The notes below the pieces were generated by a model. It ran no database searches and was not told where the DNA came from. It saw only the letters and a list, made by a program, of their open reading frames with translations. From Limonium bicolor (taxonomy: Eukaryota > Streptophyta > Magnoliopsida > Caryophyllales > Plumbaginaceae), in the NCBI GenBank assembly GCA_023374045.1, contig CM041783.1, positions 91,299,298-91,363,297 on the forward strand: a stretch of DNA of 64,000 bases, read 5' to 3'. Both the position numbers and the translations under genes were made by a program. Numbering within the stretch: position 1 is the stretch's first letter; each line of letters begins with the position of its first letter. This document shows, piece after piece, positions 26,232-36,948 of this stretch.

Positions 26232-29200
26232 TGTGGAGGGTGATTTTTCGGTATGAGGGGGGTCTATCTAAATATGGTCTGACTGAAAAGCCGAGATCCT
26301 AGAAATATGCCATTCTGTGGAGGGTGAAGACCCGTTATTCCGGCATCCCTCAAATACCTACTAAATCGTCCGTCTTTCCCAGAAAGCATAAAGGGAGTGC
26401 AAGTGTGCACTACACCCGCTCTCGGTGGGCTCCACGCGGACTTATGCCCTAAGGGCGGAAATTGACTAGAGTCGCCACCTAGTTTGACCTATGATAACTA
26501 GGAAGGAAGATCGGGTTCTAAGAACCGTTAATTGACTCTGATGTTGTTCCCTATGGATAGGACTTATTTGGTCATTTGCAGAGATTCTATTGTGGGTTCG
26601 CACTGGGTTACACCCCTTAGAAGTGGCAACGACCACGACTTCGGATTGGTGCCCGAGGAAACCTCGGTCTCCAATTGTCGGGATTGCCTTCTTTCAAAAC
26701 CTTATTAGAGAGATTCAATTTAAAGCCAAAGGATAGGATTGAGTGAGGAGTGAGGAAAGAATGACTTTGAAAAGATTGAGGAGATAGGCTGGTCTCGAAC
26801 TAATGGCTCGTGGGAATAGTCAAAGGGTTGAGAGGTTTTGATTATTCTTGAGGGGATTGGACTTGTCTCGACTTTTGTGAGGCTAAGGGGATTTGGTCAT
26901 TCTTGTGGAGTTAAGGGATGTTTGGATCATTTGATGAGTTTCCCGGTTTTTCAGGTTCATCTTTTAAAAGGGTCGAAATTTTGAGGTGTTTTAAGAAATT
27001 GAATGGGTTGAAGAGGAAATCGGGTTTTAAGGGTGATTGAGTACGAAAGAGGGTATTTGGTTTGCAAGTATTCAGTCTTGAAGGTGTTTCGGGTTCCGGG
27101 AGCCTTCAGGAATTGAAGGTCCTATATGACTTAGAGTTGGTTCAGAGGAGGAATGAGAAGTGTTTATGGGTCCTAGAGCTCTAATGGAAGTGTTGGATTG
27201 GCTTATTCAGAATTGTCTCTCTTAAAGTTGTTTTAAACCGAAAAAATCATTTTTTGTTGTAACAGGGCGGATAATCCCGAGGGATTACCCTATGTACCCC
27301 CTCGAACACGACACTTAATTAATGGTAAGTGCCGAGGCTCGAAAGATGGGGCAATGAATTTATGTCGAAAATAGGATTTAGAGAGAAACACCATGAATGA
27401 CATGTTCTCGGTCAGACCCTAATAACGTCTCTAACTCCCGGGTTTTAAAACGTTAAAAACCGAAAACCTTGAAATCGAGCGGAAGGGAGTTAGACGATTC
27501 TAAAATCCCGGCAACAACTAGGAGAGGCAGTTACATCCCTAGCACCCCGCCTTGTAAAAATCTAGGCTGCAATTAGGGGAGGTTTGTCACCCTAATGCCC
27601 CGCCTAAAGAGATCCAGACTGCGACAAGGGATGTTACGACCCCAATGCCCCGCCTCGGATTTTTATTTTTGGGAAGGAAGACAAGTGATGTCCTAACCAT
27701 GGAGGAAATGTTTTGAAGGGGTTAGGCACTTCTTGCTCCCCGAAAACAATTCATTTGGATTAGAAAGTTTTGAAAGTTGTTCGGAATTCTCGATGAAGAA
27801 ACACTGATTTTGAGAAATGATTTTAGGAGAAAACTTTTGTATATGTGAGAAGAACTTTCTGCGTTTGAGAAGAGTTTTCTGTGATGTGAGAAGAGTTTTT
27901 CCTTTAAAATTCCACAAAATGGTTTCTTTTGAAAACTTGATGAAGTTTGAATAAAATGATTGTTCGAAAATTTGAGAAAAGAGATTTTCAGGATTTTTGA
28001 ATTAAAGCTGAATAATGAGGAATGTTTTTTTGGATTTTTGGAGTTTGAATGGGATTCACAAGTCGAGTTTGAAATGAATGATTTGAATATGGATTTGAAT
28101 TGAATTTGGCGGAATGAATTGGGTTTGAATTGAATTGGAATGAATTAGATATGAATTGAATTTGGGTCAGGGTTGGAAACGGACCGGTCAAAGTTAGACC
28201 GAGTCAAAGTGGGATCGAGTCAAAGTTGTGTCAATATCAAACTTGGGCTGGTCAAAGTTGGACCAGGTTAAAATTGGGTCAAGGTCAAAGTTGGATTAGT
28301 CAATGTTCGCTCAAAATTGGGCTTGGTAGACCGAGTGGGCTTGATGGGCCGAGTGGGCTTGGGCCAAGTGGGCTTGATGGCCTTGTTTGGGCTTAGGCCT
28401 CGAAATAGGCTTGGGCCTTGAAATGGGCTGGGCCTTGAAATGGGATTTATGAACTGTGGACTGAAGTGGGTTTTGAATTGGGCCACAGAGTGGTCTTTTG
28501 ATTTGGGCTGAAGTGGGATTTGAATTGGGCCTTGGAATTAAATTGGGTTGAAATTTGGACCTTATCTAGAGTTGGGCTGAAAAAAAGGGCCCTGCTTGGA
28601 TTAGCTGAAGTGGTCCCTTTTTTATGTGGGCTTTATTTGTGATTGGGCTGAAAAATGTTGTTGGGACAAGTGAGAGGAATTGATTTATTGGTTTGTTTAT
28701 TAACTCTTGATTAGGGGTGTGTCGAAGGCAAAGGAGGATTCCACCCACATAAAACGGATGAGAGATCCGCTAGGCATGGGGTGGTTTCGCATCCTAAGCC
28801 CTCCTAAAATAGCCTTAAGGGCTTGTTTTTTGAAGTTTTTGTTCTTATAAATATAATGGTGGTTTGGATGTTTTCTGAAGTTATAGGAGATTATTACCCA
28901 CGAAACGAATGAGAGACCCGTTAGGTGTGGAGCGATAATGCATCCTAAACTTTTCTGTCATCTTAAAAGGCCCTAGGGGAAATAACTAGGGCTTAAATAA
29001 AGGCAAGAAATGAATTAGTTAAGAAATTACGATAAAGAGATAGAGGCAAAATAATACATGTACAATGGAGCAGTACAACACATCTCCCAAACAAACTCCA
29101 AACATTGAAGATGCAAATAATAAGTCTCGAAGTGACCACAAAATCATGTCAATGCGCAAGGGTTAGACAGCTAGAAGCAAGATGATTTCAAGATCTACAT

Positions 29201-29959
29201 CAGTGTACAAAGGGTATGATTAAAATTGCAAATAGTTCAGCTCCGCACCAAATAACCATTCGCAAAGAGGGCAGATATCCAGATAGGCACAGAGCAGATT
29301 ATCAAGGTGTAATTAGGTATAACCGACCAATTGAGTTTCTAAACCCATGAGAAGCCACCGTGAAGTCTCAAGTTCTCAAATCCAACCCACGTGTAAAGTC
29401 TGAACAGTCACAATATGCATCTTCGTCTCAAGTCCAGTGATTAAACATGTACCTCGGTCAAGACATAAACCAAAAGCAGTGAGCATACTAACGGTAGTAA
29501 GTAAGCTGAAATCGTAAATAAATAAATAAAAAAAAATCCACACCGAACTCCCAGGGCAGAGAGCAATAGACAACCGATATTAACCCAGATCTGCAACATG
29601 TGTCAATGGTCCAAACCGACAAGCCGAAGGTAGAGCAGTCGAGATTTCCTGTCAAGAATCACAAGGAAAGGCGCAAACAAAACACAAGAAGACATTAATC
29701 TGAAACACATCGAATAAACCAGAGAATTGAAGCTATGAACCCGGGTGATAAGCGCTGGTCGACATTTGAGGTTTGATTTATATAAGATGATGTTAAGCAG
29801 AAATTTGAAGGATAAATTCCAGGATATGTAAATCGAATCCATGACAGAGGAGAGAGCACAAGCCAAACAGATTGAAGTATTCAGCCTCAATACCATTACA
29901 GGTAGACAATGGTCAGGCGTCGAATAGCAGAAGCAAAAGAAAAGTGACCAAAGAAATAT
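26232..29959 (-). mobile_element. Truncated 5' LTR of the minus-strand Tat element
   Basis: It is nearly identical to 13753-17485 and ends, in minus orientation, directly beside the primer site. The first 1.86 kb of the LTR (equivalent of 17486-19350, including U3 start and promoter) is missing. At 29955-29959 the sequence switches from LTR (ACCAAAGAAATAT) to plus-strand pol (ATGATTCACAAGG). Only AT or ATAT is shared at the join. Confidence 0.85.
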
Positions 29960-32580
29960 GATTCACAAGGAAGTGGAGGTATACGTAGATGACATGATTG
30001 TCAAAGCTGCCCAACGGGAGGACCACTTGATAAATCTGAGAAAGTTCTTTGATCGAATGCGGAAGTACCAGATGAAGCTAAACCCCGAGAAATGTACATT
30101 CGGAGTGACCGGAGGAAAGCTTTTGGGCTTCATGATCACTACTCGAGGAATCGAGGTAGACCCAGATAAAATAAAGGCCATTCAAGAAATGCCTCCTCCG
30201 AAAACCGAAAAAGAAATCAGAGGCTTCTTAGGCAGAATTCAGTACATCAGAAGATTCATCATGCAGCTAACCGAGACCTGTGAGCCTATCTTCCGTCTGT
30301 TGAAGAAAGATGCGTCTAAGGTCTGGAATGAGCAGTGTCAGGAAGCCTTCGAAAAGATCAAAACCTATTTGCAGAACCCGCCCGTCTTGGTACCGCCCCA
30401 GGAGGGTAACCCAATGATTCTTTACCTGACAGCTCGGGAAACATCCATGGGCGCCATGCTGGCCCAAGAACAAGGGTCCCCACCGCGTGAAAAGTCAATC
30501 TACCATATCAGTAAGAAATGGGTCGATGCAGAAACACGATACTCTGACATCCACAAATTTTGTGCTGCTCTGGTCTGGGCTAAGAAGAAGCTAAGGCACT
30601 ACTTGTTAGGACAAGAGGTTCACCTGATTGCACGCGTGAACCCTATAAAGTACCTACTGGAAAAGCCAATTCTCGACGGCCGCTTATCCAGATGGTCCCT
30701 ACTGTTGTCTGAGTTCGACATCACTTTCAAAATTCAGAAGTCAATCAAAGGGAGTGCCATAGCCGAACATCTAGCAGAATGCCCTGTAGCATCCGAGTTC
30801 TTCGGAAATGATGATTTCCCGGACGAACAAATCATGACATTACGGAAAACCTGTTGGAGGTTGTACTTTGATGGTGCCGTCAACCATAAGGGTAAAGGAG
30901 CGGGGATCTTGTTGATCCATCCGGAGGGGGATCTACTTCCAGCTGCAGTAAAAATCAATTATCCGGTCACTAACAACATGGCGGAATACGAAGCCTGCAT
31001 CCTGGGACTTGAAATGGCATTAGAATTGCAAGTGGAGGAGTTAGAGGTTTTTGGCGATTCTAATCTCGTTATTTCGCAAGTCAATCAGACTTGGGAGATC
31101 AGAGAAGAACGATTGATCCCCTACCATGACTACCTTTCATACTTGATCACCTGCTTTCGAAATGTGACTTTCAAGCATGTGAACCGGAGCCAGAACATCT
31201 TTGCTGACTCTTTAGCCTCCTTGGCTTCAGTAGTCCAGGTACCAACCGGTTCACTATACTTCCCCTTATGGATAACCATGACTAATACACCCTCGTTTGA
31301 GATTGGAGCCATCGAGGCAGGGGAAGTCGAGGATGAGTGGTTTGTGGACATCGAGAATTTCCTTAGAAGGGGAGAGTATCCGCCAGAAGCCAGTAAGCAG
31401 GACCGCATTGCTCTAAGAAGAATGTCAAGTCAGTACGTGATCTGTGGAACCAGGGTCTACAAGAGAATGCCGAATGGAATCCAACACTTGTGTGTGACCC
31501 GAAAAGAGGCCGATAAGATCGTCGAGGATGTCCACGAGGGAATATGTGGGACCCATGCTGGAGGACATTCCCTATCCCGGAAAATCCTCAGACTAGGGTA
31601 TTACTGGACAACAATGGAAGCCGATTGTCACGAATTCGTGAAAAAGTGCACCAAGTGTCAGACCCATGCTAACTTGCAACACCTGCCTCCCCTACCCCTG
31701 ACAGCCATGGCGGCTCCTTGGCCATTCTCTATATGGGGAATCGACATCATTGGGGAAATCCACCCCAAAGCTTCAAATGGACACCGCTACATCCTTGTAG
31801 CGATAGATTATTTCAGCAAATGGGTAGAGGCACGGTCGTTCGCAAACATCGGATCAAAGCAAGTTGCCCAGTTCATCGAGCGAGACATCATATGCCGATA
31901 CGGAGTTCCCTCAGAGTTCGTATCAGACAACGGTCCCTAATTTGATGGAGACACTATCCGGGTCATGGAAAATACAACATCCGTTACCACAGATCATCTC
32001 CATACAGACCTCAGACCAACGGAGCGGTCGAAGCCGCCAACAAAGCCGTGAAGAGTGCACTGTCAAAAATGGTCGAAACGTACAGAGATTGGCCAGAAAA
32101 GCTACACTACGCTCTCTGGGGATACCGAACTACTGTCAGAACTGCAACCGGAGCCACTCCGTATTCCTTGGTGTATGGGTCAGAATGTGTTTTGCCAATC
32201 GAGCTTGAAATTCCAACTCTTCGGGTCACTAATGAACTGAAAATTGCTGAAAGTGAGTGGCTGCAACAACGCTATGACAGTCTTGCTCTCTTGATGAAAA
32301 ACGCCTATAGACATTATATCACATCCAGGGTTACCAGAAGAGAATGGCTAGAGCGTTCAACAAAAGGGTCAAAGAACGAAACATCCAAGTGGGTGATCTT
32401 GTCCTAAAAGAGCTGAGGAAAGATTTACCAGACCCACGAGGGAAGTTCAGACCGAACTGGGTGGGCCCTTACCTGGTCAAAGAAATAACCCCTCATGGTG
32501 CTGTTTTACTAACAGATTTGGACGGAGAGGAATTTCAAAGCCTTGTCAATCTCGACCGTTTGAAACGATATTATGTCTGA
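29958..32580 (+). pseudogene. pol: Tat-lineage pol fragment: RT end, RNase H, archaeal-type RNase H, integrase
   Basis: A 660-codon open frame (29958-31940) begins inside reverse transcriptase, so the catalytic YVDD motif (residues 10-12) is present but gag, protease and the RT fingers are lost at the junction. In order: RT thumb to about residue 105; degenerate RNase H (about 150-270) with no Asp in LYLTARETSMG; a second, archaeal-type RNase H (about 298-425) with D305, E343, D367 and D417 in YFDGA, AEYEA, GDS and FADSLA; integrase zinc finger H526, H533, C564, C567; catalytic D596 and D657. The dual RNase H marks the Tat lineage. The frame stops at TAA (31938-31940), where SDNGP is normally followed by Gln. 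A one-base loss in an A run near 31970 and another shift near 32330 break the rest (32048-32407, 32344-32580), which ends in a GPY/F-type module (RPNWVGPYLV). Stop and shifts aside, it is well preserved. Confidence 0.9.
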
Positions 32581-34904
32581 ATCGTCACAAAAATCAAAAA
32601 AAAAAACACAGCATTCAGTCAAAAATCCAAAAAAAAATGCATCCACAAAAATGCATCCAAAAAAAGTGCATCCACAAAAATGCATCCATAAAAAAAAAAG
32701 AAGTGTATCCACACAAAAGTTATCATTATCATCTGCATTAGGTTTAGCTTAATTGCGTTTGCGTTTGCATGTTGCATATCCCTAGTGTCGAGGTGCATCT
32801 CAATCTTTAATTCTAGGAAAGTCACATAAGTCATCAAAGGCCGACGAACTCTCGTATCATTTTCCTCGAAGAGGTCTGGAAAGGATCTCTAACCTCCCGT
32901 GAGAGTTGAGTGCAATGAGAGAAACACAGAGCGTGCAAACCAGAGCGTTGATGCATTTAAATCTCAAAGCACCAGGTGAGGAATTCCCCTTCACTGGAAC
33001 TAAACTTGATGAGAAAAGCGCGTTGCCAATTCATGTCAAAAATTTGAGAATAGTAGAGGAAACATTATCTGTCAATAGGGATGACGAGGCCACCTAGGAT
33101 CGAAGAAACCTCCACAAGCCAAAAGCCGTCCCTTGACCTTGAAACACGATCCCTTAGAACAGAAATGAACCCCGCTGGGCCCTTCATTGAGAATCCTTTT
33201 GAAAAGCTCCACAATATACCGCCCCACATCACACAACCATTCACCCCTGCAAGAGAGGATAAAAGAGCTGGAGCCATGATTCTTTCCCCACCATTTAAAG
33301 CATGAAAGAAAGCTTGAAAGAGGTACCCAAGAGGATGAAACAAGAGAAGCGGAGCACAAGATGCTCACAATAGTAAAGAGAGAAATGAAATTTCACACCA
33401 CTCGATGTCTCCACACTCGATAAATAGATGAGACCAGAAATGTCAAACATGAAGAAGTGCAAATAGACTACTCAAGAAAGTGCCAAATCAAAAATGAGAA
33501 CGCATAATAATCCGCACAAAGGTGAAAGAGTCCAAAATCACTCCATCATGGCGAAGGTGAAGCATATCCTCCATTGCACAAAGCTACACAATCCTCAGAC
33601 AAATCCTCCAGTCCCACATGACATACCCTGTAGCCCCGTTATAACCCATCGAAAGACCTCCGACTTAGAGATGATATTTGCTTGATTCGAAAGTATCAAA
33701 TTTGAACACATGAAAGGCCACAACACGTCCGATCTTATCAATACAATCTCGCACAAACGAGTGTCAAGAGAGATCAGAAGGTAGAAAAAAAAAAACGAGT
33801 GTTCATCACCCCGATTAAAGAAAGCCTAACTGACCTAAAAAGGAAACGGAAAGGTATAAGAGATCCCGAGAGACCTATTTCGGGAAGATGTTTTTCAAGA
33901 AAGAAGTGACTCAGAAATGACTAATATGACTTAACTAGAATTCTTGGCTGAGCTCACTTTGACACGACATCCTAGTTGCATTCATCATGTCCAATTCCAA
34001 AAAATGCATGTAAGAATAGAGTTGCATCCATCGGTTCGGACATAATATCCTACACCACAGAAAGAGAGATGAGTATGCTCTTTTAGGAAAGGAAGCCACA
34101 GCGCAGAGCCTGTCTCCTTCACCCATCGGCGCGACAACACTCTCATAAACTGCACATCCATCAAAAAAAAAAGAGAAGAAGGATCAAAAGCCTTCGGGCG
34201 CCACTCAAAGAAATGCCCGCAAGACATCCCCTCCTCACCACCAAACTCCTCGCTCACCAAAAGAACGAACTACGTAAGGTCTGATCTCAACAGGGAGTTG
34301 AGTACGTAGGCAACCCTCTCAGGGTGCGACCCCGTCCCAAATAAAAACCCCTCCTCCCCTCGAACCACAGGGCATTACCATCACTCAATGAAGAAACCCT
34401 CCTCAACCGAGAGGATCATCTCATAGCCATACCGGAGCCATCTCAGGGCATACATCAAAGCCGAACCCATCAACCATCCCAGAGTCGTTGCTCACAAGGG
34501 AGCCACAGATCAACTGGAGCCATCCGATCATACATACGGTGCCTCAATCATATCAAACCTGAACTCGTCAATCGTCCCAGAGTCGTTGCTCACAGGGAGC
34601 CACAGATCAAACTGAAGCCATCCGGTCATACCGGAGCCCTCGGATCATATTGAACCCCAACCCATCAACCATCCCAGAGTCGTTGCTCGCAAGGGAATTA
34701 CACATCAAACGGAGCCATCTCGAACTCTGGAGCCAAAAGTCCTACTAGACCCTGAAACAAAAGTCCCACGCTGGAAGAGCAAGGGTAACATCTATCACAT
34801 CCCTCACAGGAGCAACCGAAAAGCATTCAAACTCAATCGATCCGCAATCAAAATCAATCCCGAGTCAACCACTCAAAGCAGCGAGTTTCGTACAACTCCA
34901 TCAA
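32581..34904 (+). mobile_element. 3' non-coding region of the plus-strand Tat element
   Basis: There is no long frame after pol. An A-rich repeat (32633-32712, AAAATGCATCCAC units) comes first, then unassigned sequence. At 34264-34345 lies the block GAACTACGTAAGGTCTGATC...GTACGTAGGCAACC, common in Tat-type elements and repeated inverted at 20978-21035, and in a third copy at 41570-41640. From 34430 to 34740 are diffuse CCGGAGCCATC repeats that mirror the left arm. Confidence 0.65.
32633..32712. repeat. A-rich short tandem repeat (AAAATGCATCCAC)
   Basis: Five or six units of 13-18 bp, varying in A-run length, lie directly after the pol stop. Confidence 0.8.
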
Positions 34905-36100
34905 AGTATTATAGGCTCATCTTGAGTCCTATGGCTAGATATCAAGAGGTCTAGTTGAGGCACTTCTAAGTCCTCGTACTTTCAATCGCATTCTAGGCCC
35001 GTCATAAGCCCTAGGACTGGATATCAAGAGGTCCAGTTGAGGCACTCCTAAGCCCTCGTGCACCTTAAATCAAATCGGGTTGTTGGTATTATAGGCTCGT
35101 CATAAGTCCTATAGCTAGATATCAAGAGGTCTAGTTGAGGCACTTCTAAGTCCTCGTACTTTCAATCGCATTCTAGGCCCGTCATAAGCCCTAGGACTGG
35201 ATATCAAGAGGTCCAGTTGAGGCACTCCTAAGCCCTCGTGCACCTTAAATCAAATCGGTTGTTGGTATTATAGGCTCGTCATAAGTCCTATAGCTAGATA
35301 TCAAGAGGTCTAGTTGAGGCACTTCTAAGTCCTCGTACTTTCAATCGCATTCTAGGCCCGTCATAAGCCCTAGGACTGGATATCAAGAGGTCCAGTTGAG
35401 GCACTCCTAAGCCCTCGGCACCTTAAATCAAATCGGGTTGTTGGTATTATAGGCTCGTCATAAGTCCTATGGCTAGATATCAACAAGAGGCTAGTTTGAG
35501 GCACTCCTAAGTCCTCGTACTTTCAATCGCATTCTAGGCCCGTCATAAGCCCTAGGACTGGATATCAAGAGGTCCAGTTGAGGCACTCCGAAGCCCTCGT
35601 GCACCTTAAATCAAATCAGGTTGTTGGTATTATAGGCTCGTCATAGTCCTATTCTTATGGCTAGATAAGTTCAAGAGGTCTAGTTGAGGCACTCCTAAGT
35701 CCTCGTACTTTCAATCGCATTCTAGGCCCGTCATAAGCCCTAGGACTGGATATCAAGAGGTCCAGTTGAGGCACTCCTAAGCCCTCGTGCACCTTAAATC
35801 AAATCGGGTTGTTGTATTATAGGCTCGTCATAAGTCCTATAGCTAGATATCAAGAGGTCTAGCTAGGCACTCCTAAGTCCTCGTACTTTCAATCGCATTC
35901 TAGGCCCGTCATAAGCCCTAGGACTGGATATCAAGAGGTCCAGTTGAGGCACTCCTAAGCCCTCGTGCACCCTATAAACCGTCGGATTGTTGTATCCTAG
36001 GCTCGTCATAAGTCCTAGGGTCAGATGTCAAGAGGTCTAACTGAGGCTCGTCTTAAGTCCGCGTACTTCCAATCGTATTCACACACTCACGGTCGCATCC
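34905..36100 (+). repeat. 3' UTR array of about 180-bp dimeric units
   Basis: ATTCTAGGCCCGTCATAAGC recurs at about 34990, 35170, 35349, 35531, 35719 and 35897, giving spacings of 178-188 bp. Each unit pairs a CTAGATATCAAGAGGTCTAG monomer with a GGATATCAAGAGGTCCAG monomer, so it is a two-monomer higher-order repeat. The last copy is diverged. Unit length is close to that of many plant satellites. Confidence 0.92.
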
Positions 36101-36186
36101 CAGCGCACCGCTAAACCGCAGTGAGAATTTTTGGCGCCCCGTCAACCTTGATCCAATTCTGCAGGCCTTCTATTGCAGAATTGAAT

Positions 36187-36200
36187 CAAGGGGAGCCATC
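36187..36200 (+). other. Polypurine tract of the plus-strand Tat element
   Basis: CAAGGGGAGCCATC abuts the LTR start TGTAGACACC. Confidence 0.7.
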
Positions 36201-36587
36201 TGTAGACACCAAAAATTCCCACCCGTTTTATTTTAAAGCAAAAATTCAAAATGAACATGCTTTCAGGAACAAGGTGGTCGTCCCCGCTTTCGATCAAAAG
36301 GATTTCCTTTTACTGATCTTTAAAATCTCATATCCCTTACGAAAAGGAGCACGAGCTTCTTCATGGCAACCTCTTTTATATCATGCTCTGTTTGACACAC
36401 TCACTTTTTATTTTATGTATTCTTTCTTTTATCATTACTTCATTTGTTTATTCTTTTTTTTATTTTATTTTTTTATCTTATTTATTTATTTTATTATTTA
36501 TTATCCCTTTGTGTTGATTGGGCGTACTAGTCCAGTGTGGACGAAAGCCTTATTGCCATTCCTTTCACTTGTACAACCGAATGCTTA

Positions 36588-36646
36588 CCTAGCTCAACTG
36601 GTTAACATGTTTGTTTGGAAACCCATGAGTCCTGTGTTTGAATCCC
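36588..36646 (+). other. tRNA-like module 1 in U3 of Tat LTR
   Basis: An A-box-like TAGCTCAACTGG (36590) and a B-box-like GTGTTTGAATCCC (36634) are spaced as in a tRNA. No matching acceptor stem is visible, so it is a tRNA- or SINE-derived relic. Confidence 0.45.
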
Positions 36647-36744
36647 AGCTTGGACGCCTTTGTCTTAGTATTTTTTTTGTTGTTTGGCTCCACTATTAGT
36701 TTAGCTAGTAAGTCCTTGCAATAGCATACCGAATGTCATCACAG

Positions 36745-36796
36745 TGTAGTTGGACGAGATACACTAGCAGAAGGGAGGGAGCTCGGGTTCGAAACT
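36745..36796 (+). other. tRNA-like module 2 in U3 of Tat LTR
   Basis: TGTAGTTGGACGAG followed by CGGGTTCGAAAC (36784) resembles A and B boxes. It is the second such module within 160 bp, about 150 nt upstream of the TATA box. Confidence 0.35.
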
Positions 36797-36941
36797 TGGA
36801 CATGCATTAGCCCCATTTTTTTTCCCATTTTCGGTCAGCCCAGACATAGCCCAAAGACCCAAAATCAAAGTCCAGCCCAGAAATAAAACCCCCATGCAGT
36901 AAATAACCAGAGACATTCCCTTTTGGAACCCTATTCCAACC

Positions 36942-36948
36942 TTATAAA
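36942..36948 (+). promoter_or_regulatory. TATA box of the plus-strand Tat LTR
   Basis: TTATAAAC lies in CCTTATAAACATTC. The minus-strand LTR has CATTATAAAG at the comparable place. A start about 30 nt downstream would define the R region. Confidence 0.5.

Noticed and set aside
36588..36646. Functional tRNA gene
   Set aside because: A and B boxes are present, but no acceptor stem or plausible anticodon arm could be paired.
36121..36699. 192-codon ORF with a hydrophobic stretch
   Set aside because: It starts upstream of the polypurine tract and runs through the LTR start and a T-rich tract. The hydrophobicity comes from the T run.
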